Of a DNA stretch of 64,000 bases, positions 50,494 to 64,000 are shown one piece after another. Numbering within the stretch: the stretch's first letter is position 1; each line of letters opens with the position of its first letter. The stretch lies in NCBI GenBank assembly GCA_035236585.1, contig CP141136.1, positions 34,246,949 through 34,310,948 of the forward strand. Reading direction: 5' to 3'. The position numbers were made by a program, and so were the translations under genes. The notes below the pieces were generated by a model. The model was not told where the DNA came from. It worked only from the letters and a program-made list of their open reading frames with translations, and searched no databases. Origin of the DNA: Warburgia ugandensis. Taxonomy: Eukaryota; Streptophyta; Magnoliopsida; Canellales; Canellaceae.

Positions 50494-53400
50494 CTAATAA
50501 AATTACTAAATTATCTCTAATTAGGCTTAATTCTATTGTTTTGCAGGTCTATGGTGCTAATGTAAAAAATGCACGAAATATCTAATATAACACAAGAAAG
50601 GAAAATTTGACATTCCAACTATATAAAAAGATGAATTGTATATATATCCGTATATTTTGAATATTTTAGCCATAGAAATTGCTTAATTATCATTGATGAG
50701 GCTTAATTCTACTATTTTAGAGGCTTTTTTATTCAAATGTAAAAAATGAACAAAATATCTAATTTTACATAAGAATGAGCAATTTTACATTCAAACTATT
50801 TTAAAAGATAAATTGTATACATATTCCAATATTTTTAATATGTTACTCTTAGAAATTACTTAATTACCAATAACTAGGCTGAGTTTTACAACATTTAAGG
50901 TTTAGTGTGCAAATGTAAAAAGTCTACAAAAATATCCAATTTTACATAAGAAAGTAAAATTTCTCATTCCAACTATATTGAAGGATATATTATATTCGTA
51001 TTTCCATATTTTAAGTATTTTTATTTTATAAATCACTTAATTGTTCATAAATTGGCTTGATTCTCCTATTTTAAAGGTCCAAGGTACAATTGAAAAAATA
51101 CACAAAATATCTAATTTTGGACAAGAAGGTGCAATTTCACATTCCAAATTTATTTAAAGATAAACTATATACAAATCCCTATATTTTGAATATTTTATCC
51201 TTAGAAATCACTTAATTATTAGTAATTAGGCTTAATTCTAATGTTTTGAATGTTGAGGGTACAAATGTAAAAAATGCACAAAGTATAAAAATTTTCACAA
51301 GAAAGAGAAATTTCACATTTCAACTTTATTTAAAGATAAGTTGTATATATATATCCCAATATTTTGAATATTTTAGTCTTAAAAATTACTTAATTGTCAC
51401 AAATTAGGCTTAATTCTATAGCTTTAAAGGTTTAGGGTACAAATGTTAAAAATACACAAAATATCTAATTTTACATAAGAAAGAGAAATTTCATATTCCA
51501 ACTATTTAAAAAGATAAATTGTATAGATATCCCAATATTTTGAATATTTTATTCTAATAAAATTACTTAATTATCACTAATTAGGCTTAATTCCATTATT
51601 TTGTAGGTCTAGGGTGCTAATGTAAAAAATGCACGAAATATCTAATTTAACACAAGAAAGGGCAATTTGACATTCCAACTATATAAAAAGATGCATTGAA
51701 TATGTATCCCTATATTTTGAATATTTTAGTAATACAAATTACTTAATTATCATTAATGACGCTTAATTCTACCATTTTAAAGGTTTTGGGTAAAAATGTG
51801 AAAAAATGAACAAAATACAAATTTTACACAAGAATGAGAATTTTACATTCAAACTATTTTAAAATATAAATTGTATACATATCCTAATATTTTTAATATA
51901 TTAGTCTTAGAAATCACTTAATTAGTAATAATTAGGCTGTGTTTTACTATTTTGAAGGTTTAGGGTACAAATGTAAAAAGTCTACAAAAATATCTCATCT
52001 TACACAAGAAAGTAAAATTTCACATTCTAACTATATTGAAGGATAAATTATATATATATTCCCATATTTTGAATATTTTAATTTTATAAATCACTTAATT
52101 GTTCACAACTTGGCTTGATTTTACTATTTTGAAGGTTCAAAGTACAAATGAAAATATATACAAAATAACTAATTTTGTATAAGAAAGAGCAATTTCACAT
52201 ATCCTTATATTTTGAAAATTTTAGTCGTAGATATCCCTTAATTATCATTGATTAAGCTTAACTCTATTTTTTTAAAGGTCCATGGTACAAATGTAAAAAA
52301 TGCACAAAATATCTCATTATACACAAGAAAGAGCAATTTCACATTCCAACTACATTAAAAGATAAATTGTATACATATCCCTATATTTTTAATATTTTAG
52401 TCTTAAAAATTATTTAATTATCACTTATTAGGCTTAATTCTACTTTTTGGAGGTCTAAGGTACAAATGTAAAAAATAAACAAAATATCTAATTTTACACA
52501 AGAAAGAAAATTTTGACATTCCAACTATATAAAAAGATAAATTGTATACATATCCCAATATTTTAAATATTTTAGTCTTAAAAATAACTTAATTAACACT
52601 AATTAGGCTTAATTCTACTTGTTTGAGTGTCCACAGTACAAATGTAAAAAATGAGCAAAATATCTAATTTTACACAAGGAATAGAAATTTCACATTCCTA
52701 CTATATTAAAAGATAAATTACATACATATCCCTATATTTTAAACATTTTAGTCTCTAAAATAACTTAATTATCACTAATTTGCCTTAATTTTACTATTTT
52801 AAAGATCCACGGTACAAATGTAAAAAATGCACAAAATATCTAGGCTTAATTCTCAAGTTTTAAAGGTCTAGCTTATAAATGTAAAAAATACACAAAATAT
52901 CTAATTTCACACAAGAATGAGCAATTTCACATTCCAACTATTTTAAAAGATAAATTATCTATATATCCTTATATTATTAATATTTTAGCCTTAGAATTCA
53001 CTTAATTATCACTAAGTAAGCTTAATTCTACTATTTTGAAGATTAAGGGTACAAATGTAAAAAATCCACAAAATATCTAATTCCACACTCGAAAGTGCAA
53101 TTTCACATTCCAATTATCTTGAAAGATAAATTGTATATATAGCCCACTATTTTGAATATTTTAGTCTTAGAAATTACTTAATTATCACTTATTAGGCTTA
53201 ATTCTACTATTTTAAAGGTCGAGGATACAAATTTAAAAAATACACAATATATTTAATTTAACACAAGCAAGTGCACTTTCACATTCCAACTATATAAAAA
53301 GATAAATTATGTACACATCCCTATATTTTAAATATTTTAGTCTTAAAAATCACTTAATTATACTAATTTGGCATAAATCTACTATCTTGAAAGTCCAGGG

Positions 53401-53898
53401 TACAAAATCAAAAGAAAACAAAATATCAAATTTTGCACAAGAAAGAGTAATTTCACATCCAATTATTTTAAAAGACAAATTGTATACATATCTCTATATT
53501 TTGAGTATTTGTCTTAGAAATCACTTAATTATCACTAATTAGGCTTAATTCTACTATTTTGAAGATTGAGGGTACAAATGTAAAAATGCACAAAATATTA
53601 AATTTTCCATAAGAAAGAGCAATTTCAGATTCCAACTTTTTTCTAAGGGAAATTGTATATATATAACCCTATATTTTGAATATTTTAGTTTAGTCTAGGG
53701 TACAAATGTAGAAAAGGACACAAAATATCTAATTTTGCATAAGAAAGAGGAATTTTACATTCCAAATATATTAAAAGATAAATGTATACATATCCCTCTA
53801 TTTTAAATATTTTAGTCTTATAAATCACTTAATTATCACTAATTAGTCTTAATTCCACTGTATCAAAGGTCTAGGGTACAAATGTAAAAAATAAACAA

Positions 53899-56335
53899 AA
53901 CAATAGAATTAGTAATAATTAAGTGATTTCAAAGAATAAAAATTTTAAAATATAGGTATATGTATGCAAGTTATCTTTTAATATAGTTGGAATTTAAAAT
54001 TACCTTTTTTTTTACAAAATTAAATATTTTGTGCATTTTTTACATTTGTACCTTTGACCTTTAAAGCAGTAAAATTAAGACAAATTAGTAAAAATTAAGT
54101 GATTTTTTAGACTAAAATATTTAAAATATAGGGATATGTATACAATTAATGTTTTAATATAATTCAAATGTAAAATTTCCCTTTCTTTTGTAAAAATATT
54201 TATTTTGTGCAGTTTTTACATTTGCATGCTGGACCTTCAAAATAGTAGAATTAAGCCAAATTAGGGACAAGTAAGTAATTTCTAAGACTAAAATATTCAA
54301 AATATAGGATATGTATACAATTTATCTTTTAATATAGTTGGAATGTGAAATTGCACTTTCTTGTGTAAAATTAGATATTTCGTGGATTTTCTATGTTTGT
54401 ACCTTAAACTTTAAAATAGTAGAATTATGCTTAAGCATTGATTATTAAGCGATTTCTAAGGCTAAAATATTCAAAATATAGGAATATGCATAGAATTTAT
54501 CTCTTAATATAGTTGGAATGAAAAATTGCTCTTTCTTGTATAACATTAGATAATTTGTGCATTTTTGCATTTGTGCGTTGGAACTTTAAAATAGTAAATT
54601 AGGCTCAATTAAGTATTTTTAAGACTAAAATATTAATTTATTGTTTGATATGGTTGGAATGTGATGATGAAGTGATTTTCAAAACTAAAATATTCAAAAT
54701 TTAGGGATATGCATGCAATTTATCTTTTAATATAGTTGGAATGTGAAATTCCTCTTTATTTTATATAATTAGATATTTTTTACATTTTTTACATTTGTAC
54801 CTTTAGCATTTTAAACAATAGAATTAAGCCTCATTAGTGATAATTAAGTGATTTTTGACACTATATTATTCAAAATACAAAGTTATGTATATAATTTATC
54901 TTTTAAAATAATTGAAATGTGAAATTGCTCTTTCTTGTGCAAAATTAGATATTTTGTGTATGTTTTACATTTGTACCCTGTACCTTGAAAATAGTAGAAT
55001 GAAGCCTAATTAGTAATAATTCAGTGATTTCATAGACTAAAATATTCAAAAAATAGGAATATGTGTACCAATTTTCTTTTAATATAGTTGGAATGTGAAA
55101 TTGCCCTTTCTTGTGTAAAATTAGTTATTTTGTGCATTTTGTATATTTGTACTCTAGACTTTCAAAATAGTAGAATTAAAACAAATTAGTTATAATTAAG
55201 TAATTTTTAAGATTAAAATATTCAAAATATAGGGATATGTATAAAATTCATCTATTAAAATAGTTGGAATGTGAAATTGCACTTTTTTTGTAAAATTGAA
55301 TATTTTGTGTATTGTTTACTTTTGTATCCTTGACCTTCAACACAGTAAAATAAAGCCTAATTAATGATAATTAAGTGATTTTTGACACTATATTATTCAA
55401 AATACAAAGTTATGTATACAATTTATCTTTTCAAATAATTGAAATGTGAAATTGCTCTTTCTTGTGTAAAATTAGATATTTTGTGTATGTTTTACATTTG
55501 TACCCTGTACCTTGAAAATAGTAGAATGAAGCATAATTAGTAATAATTCAGTAATTTCATAGACTAAAATATTCCAAAAATAGGGATATGTGTACCAATT
55601 TTCTTTTAATATAGTTGGAATTTGAAATTGATCTTTGTTGTGTACAAAATTAGATATTTTATATATTTGTACCCTTGACCTTCAAAACTATAGAATTATG
55701 CTTAATTAGTGATAATTAAGTGATTTTTAAGATTAAAATATTTAAAATATAGGGATGTGTATACAATTTCTCTTTTAATATAGTTGGAATGCAGAATTGT
55801 TCTTTCCTTTGTAAAATTACATATTTTGTGCATTTTTTATATTTGTACCCTCAACCTTCAACACTGTAGAATTAAGCCAACTTAGTGATAATTAAGTGAC
55901 TTTTATGACTAAAATATTTAAAATATAGCAATATGTATCCAATTTATATTTTAATATAGTTGGAATATGAAATTGCTCTTTGTTTTACCAAATTATATAT
56001 TTTGTATATTTTTTACATTTGTACCCTTGACCTTCAAAACAATATAATTATGCATAAATATTTTTAAGATTAAAATATTGAAATACAGTTTATATTTTAA
56101 AATAGTTGCAATGTGAGATTGCTCTTCTTATGTAAAATTAGATATTTTGTGTATTTTTTTACATTTGTACCCAGGACCTTCAATACATTTGAATTAAGCT
56201 AAATTAGTGATAATTAATTAATTTTTAAGATTAAAAATTAAAAATATAGGTATATGTATACAATTTATCTTTTAAAATAGTTGAAATGTGAGATTGCTCT
56301 TTCTTGTGTAAAATTTGATATTTTGTGCAATTTTT
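53899..56335 (-). repeat. Satellite B block, ~2.4 kb
   Basis: B-orientation monomers. The A-to-B switch is AAATAAACAAAA|CAATAGAATTAG. An internal near-duplicate (TGACACTATATTATTCAAAA at about 54857 and 55385) shows local duplication of about three monomers (~528 bp). Confidence 0.75.
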
Positions 56336-57154
56336 ACGAATGTAAAAAATTTCTCAAAATATCTAATTTTACACTAGAAGGCAATTTCTTATTTCAATTA
56401 TATTAAAAGATAAATTGTATTAATATTCCTATATTTTGAATATTTTTGCCTTAAAAATCACTTAATTATGGCTAATTAGGCTTAATTCTACTATTTTTAA
56501 AGGTCGAGGGTATCAAAGTAAAAAATGAACATAATATCTAATTGTTTTACAAGAAAGAGCAATCTCACATTCCAACTATTTTAAATGATAAATTACATAC
56601 ATATCCCTCTATTTTGAATATTTTAGTCTTAGAAATCACTTAATTATGGCTAATTAGGCTTAATTCTACTATTTTGAAGGTACATGGTACAAATATAAAA
56701 AATGTACAAAATATCTAATTTTACACAAGAAAATGCAATTTCACATTCAAACTACATTAAAAGATAAATTGTATGCATATCCTTATATTTTGAATATTTT
56801 AGTCTTAGAAATTCTTAATTATCACTAAAAGGGCTTAATACTACTGTTTTAAAGGTTTAGGGTACAAATTTAAAAAATTCAAAAAATATAATAATTTACA
56901 CAAGAAATAGTAATTTTATATTCCAACTATATTACAAGATAAATTGTATATATATCCATATATTTTGAATTCTTAGTCTTAGAAATCCCTTAAATGCTAC
57001 TATTTTGAAGGTTCAAGGTACAAATGTAAAAAGTTCACAAAATATATAAATTTACACAAGAAAGAGAAATGTTACATTCTAACTATATTAAAAGATAAAT
57101 TGTATACATATCCATATATTTTGAATTCTTAGTCTTAGAAATCCCTTAAATATT
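56336..57154 (+). repeat. Satellite A block, ~0.8 kb
   Basis: About 4.5 monomers in A orientation. The ends show direct repeats of CATATATTTTGAATTCTTAG (about 56950 and 57113), so the last monomers are a small local duplication. Confidence 0.7.
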
Positions 57155-60100
57155 TTAGTGATAATTAAGGAATTTCCAAGACTAAAATTTCAAAATATAG
57201 GGTATGTATACAATTTATCTCTTAATATAGTTGGAATGTGAAATTGCTTTTTCTTGTGTAAATTAGATATTTTGTGCATTTTTTATATTTGTACCATGTA
57301 CCTTCAAAATAGTAGAATTAAGCCTAATTAGCCATAATTAAGTGAGTTCTAAGACTAAAATATTCAAAATAGAGGGATGTGTATTTTTTCATTTGCACCA
57401 TGGATATTCAAAATAGTATAATCAAATCAAATTAAGAACAATTAAATGATTTTTAAAATTAAAAATTTCAAAATATGGGAATGCATATATAATTTATCCT
57501 TCAATATAGTTGGATTGTGAAATTTTACTCTCTTCTATAAAATTAGATATTTTTGTAGACTTTTTCCATTGGTACCCTAAACTGTAAAAATAGCAAAACT
57601 CAGCCTAATTATTGGTAATTAAGTGATTTCTAAGAGTAACATATTAAAAATATTGGGATATGTATATAATTTATCTTTTAGAATAGTTTGAATCTAAAAT
57701 GGTTCATTTTGGCTACAAATTACGAACAATTAAGTGATTTATAAAATAAAAATATTTAAAATATGGGAATACATATAATTTAACCTTCAATATAGTTGGA
57801 ATGTGAAATTTTACTTTCTTGTGTAAAATTAGATATTTTTGTAGGCCTTTTACATTTGTACCTTAAACTTTCAAAATAGTAAAACACAGCCTAATTATTA
57901 CTAATTAAGTGATTTCTAAGACTAATATATTAAAAATATTAGGATACGTATACAATTTATATTTTAAAATAGTTTGAATGTAAAATTCTCATTCTTGTGT
58001 AAAATTTGATATTTTGTTCATTTTTTCACATTTGTACCCAAAACCTTTAAAATGGTAGAATTAAGCGTCATTAATGATAATTAAGTCATTTTTATTACTA
58101 AAATATTCGAAATATAGGGATACATATTCAATGCATCTTTTTATATAGTTGGAATGTCAAATTTCCCTTTCTTGTGTTAAATTAGATATTCTGTGCATAT
58201 TTTACGTGAGCATCCTAGACCTACAAAATAATAGAATTAAGCATAATTAGTGATAATTAAGTGATTTCATAGAATAAAATATTCAAAATATAGGGATATC
58301 CATACAATTTATCTTTTTAAATAGTTGGAATGTGAAATTGCTCTTTCTTATATAAAATTAGATATTTTGTCTATTTTTTACATTTGTACCCTAAACATTT
58401 AAAGCAGAAGAATTAAGCCTAATTAGTGACAATTAAGTAATTTCTAAGATTAAAATATTCAAAATATTGAGATATATATAAAATTTATCTTTAAATAAAG
58501 TTGAAATATGAAATTGCTTTTTCTTGTAAAATTTTTTATACTTTGCGCATTTTTCTCATTTGTACCCTCAACATTCAATACACTAAAATTAAGCCTAATT
58601 ACTAATAATTAAGTGATTTCTAAGGATAAAATATTCAAAATATAGGAATTTGTATACAATTTATCTTTAAATAAAGTTGGAATGTGAAATTGCACTTTCT
58701 TATACAAAACTAGATATTTTGTGTATTTTTTCATTTGTACCTTGGACCTCCAAAATAATAGAATCAAGACAAATTATGAATAATTAAGTGATTTATAAAA
58801 TTAACATATTCAAAATATGGGAATACGTATATAATTTATCCTTGAATATAGTTGGAATATGAAATTTTACTTTCTTGTGTAAAATTAGATATTTTTGTAC
58901 GCTTTTTACATTTGTACCCTAAACCTTCAAAATAGTAAAACTCAGCCTAATTATTGGTAATTAAATGATTTCTAAGACTTAATATATAAAACTATTGGTA
59001 TATGCATACAATTTATCTTTTGAAATAGTTTGAATGTAAAATTTCTCATTCTTGTGTGAAATTAGATATTTTGCTCATTTTTTCACATTTGTACCCAAAA
59101 CTTTAAAACTAGTAGAATTAAGCCTCATCAATGATAATTAAGTGATTTCTATGACTAAAATATTCAAAATATAGGGATATGTATACAATGCATCTTTTTA
59201 TATAGTTGGAATGTCAAATTGCCCTTTCTTGTGTTAAATTATATATTTCATGAATTTTTTACATTAGCACCCTAGACCTACAAAATAATAGAATTAAGCT
59301 TAATTAGTTATAGGTAAGTAACTTAAAAAAATAAAATAATCAAAATATTGGGATATCTATATAATTTTATATAGTTGGAATGTGAAATTAATCTTTCTTA
59401 TGTGAAATTAGATATTTTGTGTTATTTGTACAATTTTACCCTAGACCTTTAAAGTAGTAGAAATACGCCTAATTAGTAACAGTTAAGTAATTTCTAAGAC
59501 TAAAATATTCAAAATATTGGGATATATATGCAATTTATGTTTAAATAATGTTGAAATGTGAAATTGCTCTTTCTTGCAAATTTTTTTATACTTTGTGCAT
59601 TTTTCACATTTGTGCCCTCGACATTCAAAACACTAGAATTAAGCCTAATTACTAATATTTATATTATTTCTAGGGATAAAATATTCAAAATATAGGAATT
59701 TGTATACAATTTATCTTTAAATAAAGTTGGAATGTGCAATTGCACTTTCTTGTGCAAAATTAGATATTTTGTGTATTTTTTTATTTCTCCTTGAAAATAG
59801 TAGAATCAAGCCAAATTATGAATAATTAAGTGATTTATAAAATTAAAATATTTAAAATATGGGAATACGTATATAATTTATACTTCAATATAGTTGGTAT
59901 GTGAAATTTTACTTTCTTGTGTAAAATTAGATATTTTTGTGGACTTTTTACATTTGTGCCCGAAACCTTCAAAATAGTAAAGCTTAGCCTAATTAATGAT
60001 AATTAAGTAATTTCTAAGACTAATATATTAAAAATATTAGTAGATATATCCAAATTATCTTTTAAAATAGTTTGAATTTAAAATTGCTCATTCTTGTTAA

Positions 60101-63100
60101 AATTGGATATTGTGTTCATTTTTTAACATTTGTACCCAAAACCTTTAAAAGGATAGAATTAAGTCTCATCAATGATAATTAAGTGATTTTTATGACTAAA
60201 ATATTCAAAATATAGGGATATGTATATAATTCATCTTTTTATATAGTTGGAATGTCAAATTGTCCTTTCTTATGTCATATTAGATATTTCATGCATTTTT
60301 TACATTAGCATCCTAGACCTACACAATAATAGAATTAAGCCTAATTAGTGATAATTAAGTGATTTTAAATAATAAAATATTCAAAATATAGGGATATCTA
60401 TACAATTTATCTTTTTATATAGTTGAAATGTGAAATTGCTCTTACTTATGTAAAATTAGATATTTTGGGTATTTTTTACATTTGTACCCTAGACCTTTAA
60501 AGTTATAGAATTAAGCCTAATTAGTGACAATTAAGTAATTTCTAAAGCTAAAATATTCAAAATATTGGTATATATATACAATTTATCTTTAAATAAAGTT
60601 GAAATGTGAAATTGCTCTTTCTTGTGAAAATTTTTATACTTTGTGCATTTTTTACATTTATACCCTCGACATTCAAAACACTAGAATTGAGCCTAATTAC
60701 TAATAATTAAGTGATTTTTTAATAAAATATTCAAAATATAAGAATTTGTATGCAATTTATCTTTAAATAAAGTTAGAGTGTGAAATTGCACTTTCTTGTG
60801 CAAAATTAGATATTTTGTGTATTTTTTCATTTGTACTTTAAACCTTCAAAATAGTAAAATCAAGCCAAGTTGTGAACAATTAAGTGATTTATAAAATTAA
60901 AATATTGAAAATATGGGAATACGTATATAATTTATCCTTCAATATAGTTAGAATGAGAAATTTTACTTTCTTGTGTAAGATGTGATATTTTTGTAGACTT
61001 TTTACATTTGTACCCTAAACCTTCAAAATAGTAAAACTCAGCCTAATTATTGATAATTAAGTGATTTCTAAGACTAATACATTAAAAATATTGGTATATG
61101 TATGAAATTTATCTTTTAAAGTAGTTTGAATGTAAAATTGCTCATTCTTCTGTAAAATTAGATATTTTGTTCATTTTTTTATATTTGTACCCAAAACCTT
61201 TAAAACAATTGAATTAAGCCTCATCAATGATAATTAAGCAATTTCTATGGATAAAATATTCAAAATATACATATATGTATACAATTCATCTTTTTATATA
61301 GTTGGAATGTCAAAATTTCCTTTCTTGTGTTATATTAGATATTTTGTGCATTTTCTACATTAGCACCCTGGACCTGCAAAACAATAGAATTAAGCCTAAT
61401 TAGAGATAATTTAGTAATTTTATTAGAATAAAATATTCAAAATGTAGGGATATTTATACAATTTATCTTTTTATATAATTGGAATGTGAAATTGCTCTTT
61501 CTCGTGAAAATTTTTATATTTTGTGTATTTTTTATATTTGTACCCTCAACATTCAAAATACTAAAATTAAGCCTAATTAGTAATAATTATGCAATTTCTA
61601 AAGCTTAAATATTTAAAATATAAGGATTTGTATACAATTTATCTTTAAATAATGTTGAAATGTGGAATTGCTTTTTCTTGTGAAAATTTTTATACTTTGT
61701 GCATTTTTTGCATTTATACCCTCGACATTCCAAACACAAGAATTAAGCCCAATTACTAATAATTAAGTGATTTCTAAGGATAAAATATTCAAAATATAGG
61801 GACTTGTATAAAATTTATCTTTAAATAAAGTTGGAATGTGAAATTGCACCTTCTTGATCAAAATTACATATTTTGTGTATTTTTTCATTTGCACCTTGGA
61901 TATTCAAAATAGTATAATCAAATCAAATTAAGAACAATTAAATGATTTTTAAAATTAAAATTTTCAAAATATGGGAATACGTATATAATTTATCCTTCAA
62001 TATAGTTGGATTGTGAAATTTTACTCTCTTCTATAAAATTAGATATTTTTGTAGACTTTTTCCATTGGTACCCTAAACAGTAAAAAATAGCAAAACTCAG
62101 CCTAATTATTGGTAATTAAGTGATTTCTAAGAGTAACATATTAAAAATATTGGGATATGTATATAATTTATCTTTTAGAATAGTTTGAATGTAAAATGGT
62201 TCATTCTTCACTACAAATTATGAACAATTAAGTGATTTATAAAATAAAAATATTTAAAATATGGGAATACATATAATTTAACCTTCAATATAGTTGGAAT
62301 GTGAAATTTTACTTTCTTGTGTAAAATTAGATACTTTTGTAGGCCTTTTACATTTGTACCTTAAACCTTCAAAATAGTAAAACACAGCCTAATTATTACT
62401 AATTAAGTGATTTCTAAGACTAATATATTAAAAATATTAGGATACGTATACAATTTATATTTTAAAATAGTTTGAATGTAAAATTTGATATTTTGTTCAT
62501 TTTTTCACATTTGTGCCCAAAACCTTTAAAATGGTAGAATTAAGTGTCATTAATGATAATTAAGTCATTTCTATTACTAAAATATTCAAGATATAGGGAT
62601 ACATATTCAATGCATCTTTTTATATAGTTGAAATGTCAAATTGCCCTTTCTTGTGTTAAATTAGATATTCCGTGCATATTTTACATGAGCACCCTAGACC
62701 TACAAAATAATAGAATTAAGCATAATTAAGTGATAATTAAGTGATTTCATAGAATAAAATATTCAAAATATAGGGATATCTATACAATTTATCTTTTTAA
62801 ATAGTTGGAATGTGAAATTGCTCTTTCTTACGTAAAATTAGATATTTTGTGTATTTTTACATTTGTACCCTAACACATTTAAAGTAGTAGAATTAAGCCT
62901 AATTAGTGACAATTAAGTAATTTCTAAGACTAAAATATTCAAAATATTGGGATATATATACAATTTATCTTTAAATAAAGTTGAAATATGAAATTGCTTT
63001 CTCTTGTGAAAATTTTTATACTTTGCGCATTTTTTTCATTTGTACCCTCAACATTCAATACACTAGAATTAAGCCTAATTACTAATAATTAAGTGATTTC

Positions 63101-63133
63101 TAAGGATAAAATATTCAAAATATAGGGATTTGT
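57155..63133 (-). repeat. Satellite B block, ~6 kb, with ~1.05-kb and ~4.48-kb periodicities
   Basis: About 34 B monomers. The stretch at about 57388-58600 is repeated at about 61880-63080 (offset ~4.48 kb). It includes a fused monomer, GGTTCATT..CTACAAATTA, near 57700 and 62200. Four ~1.05-kb units lie between. Confidence 0.8.
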
Positions 63134-64000
63134 CTATTTCTGACTAATTTGGCACAATTCTGCTATTTTGAAGGTGTATGGTACAAATGCAAAAATGCAG
63201 AAAATATGTAATTTTACACAAGAAAGCGCAATTTCACAGTCCAAATAATTTAAAATATAAATTGCATTCTTATCCCTATATTTTGAATATTTTAGTCTCA
63301 AATATCACTTAATTATTACTAATTAGTCCTAATTCAACTATTTGTAAGGTCAAAGGTACAAATATAGAAAGTACATAAAATATATAATTTTAAACAAGAA
63401 AAAGCAATTTCATATTTTGACTACATTAAAAGATAAGTTGCATACGTATCACTATATTTTGAATATTTTAGCTTTAGAAATAACCTAATTATAACTAGTT
63501 TTACTATATTTTACTGTTTTGAAGTTCTAGAGTGCAAATGTAAACAATGTTCAAATATCTAATTAAGAGCAATTACGTAATCCAATCATATCAAAAGATA
63601 AATTGTATAAATGTCCTAAATTTTGAAAATATTATTCTGAGAAATTACTTAATTATCTCTAATTTGGCTTAACTCTACAATGTTGAAGATTGAGGGTGCA
63701 AAAGTAAAAAATGCACAAAATATCTACTTTTACTTAAGAAGGAGCAATTTCACATTTCAACTATTTTAAAAGATAAATTGTATGCATATCTCCATATTTT
63801 GAATATTTTAGTTTTAAAAATGACTTAATTATTACTAATTAGGCTCAATTCTACTATTTTGAAAGTCTAGGTACAAATGTAAAAAACTACATAAAATATC
63901 TAATTTTACACAAGAAAGGGAAATTTCAAATTCCTACTATTTTACAAGATAAATTGCATGCATATCCCTAAATTTGAATTACTTTAATCTTAAAAATTAA
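63134..64000 (+). repeat. Satellite A block, continuing beyond the window
   Basis: A-orientation monomers after the switch TAGGGATTTGTC|TATTTCTGACTAATT. The monomers are diverged. No other feature is visible to the window end. Confidence 0.75.

Larger units (their letters stand above)
48536..53898 (+). repeat. Satellite A block, ~5.1 kb without the LINE fragment
   Basis: About 29 monomers in A orientation with ~1.06-kb super-periodicity (six monomers). It contains fused or shortened monomers near 49460 and 52200 and a truncated LINE at 50251-50493. Confidence 0.8.
48324..64000. repeat. Satellite domain 2: diverged ~176-bp monomers with ~1.06-kb higher-order periodicity
   Basis: Same monomer family as domain 1 but more diverged and more AT-rich. 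Orientation switches occur near 48505-48540 (B to A), 53898 (A to B), 56336 (B to A), 57155 (A to B) and 63134 (B to A). Diagnostic monomers recur every ~1.04-1.06 kb. In B: TTTGTACCCAAAAC at 58031, 59088, 60129 and 61184. In A: GTCTACAAAAATATC-bearing monomers near 49573, 50877 (after removing the LINE fragment) and 51936. This gives units of six monomers. The domain continues past the window end. No gene is visible in it. Confidence 0.85.

Overview
The window is plant nuclear heterochromatin. Spliced gene remnants with GT-AG introns, a plant RTE-type LINE, a CACTA-type transposon end, a tRNA-derived SINE fragment and very AT-rich satellite DNA all point to a flowering plant. The species cannot be fixed from the sequence. 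No intact protein-coding gene is visible. About 55 of the 64 kb is one satellite family with a monomer of roughly 175-178 bp. I call its two orientations A (contains TAGGCTTAATTCTAC then GCAATTTCACATTCC) and B (the reverse complement).

Layout: 1-1581 is the 3' end of a probable CACTA transposon. 1582-1835 is B satellite. 1836-4059 is non-satellite DNA that recurs inverted at 44311-46516. 4060-20060 is satellite organised as a higher-order repeat (HOR) of about 2.77 kb in which an A block (~1.2 kb) and a B block (~1.58 kb) alternate head-to-head. This block is interrupted at 10592-13677 by a nearly full-length, inactivated RTE LINE with 10-bp target-site duplications. 20061-45726 is a tandem array of nine near-identical 2.85-kb units. 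Each unit is ~1.44 kb of B satellite plus ~1.41 kb of non-satellite spacer.

45727-48230 is the unique DNA into which the array runs. It carries, on the minus strand, the promoter region and first two coding exons of a plant/fungal atypical dual-specificity phosphatase (PFA-DSP, SIW14-like). The 3' exons, with the catalytic loop, are missing. The array spacer is collinear with the DNA downstream of exon 2, so the amplified spacer probably derives from that gene's intron 2 or flank. A SINE fragment (48235-48323) separates this island from a second, more diverged satellite domain (48324-64000). That domain contains ~1.06-kb HORs of about six monomers in both orientations and a short 5'-truncated LINE copy at 50251-50493.

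The most notable features are the alternating-orientation satellite HOR, the gene-intron/satellite composite array with its single recurrent junction, the inverted arms on either side of ~40 kb of satellite, and patches of left-arm sequence inside array units 2 and 5. Nothing here works as a gene system. The biology is repeat amplification, conversion and gene erosion. All repeat counts assume that the assembly of near-identical units is correct.
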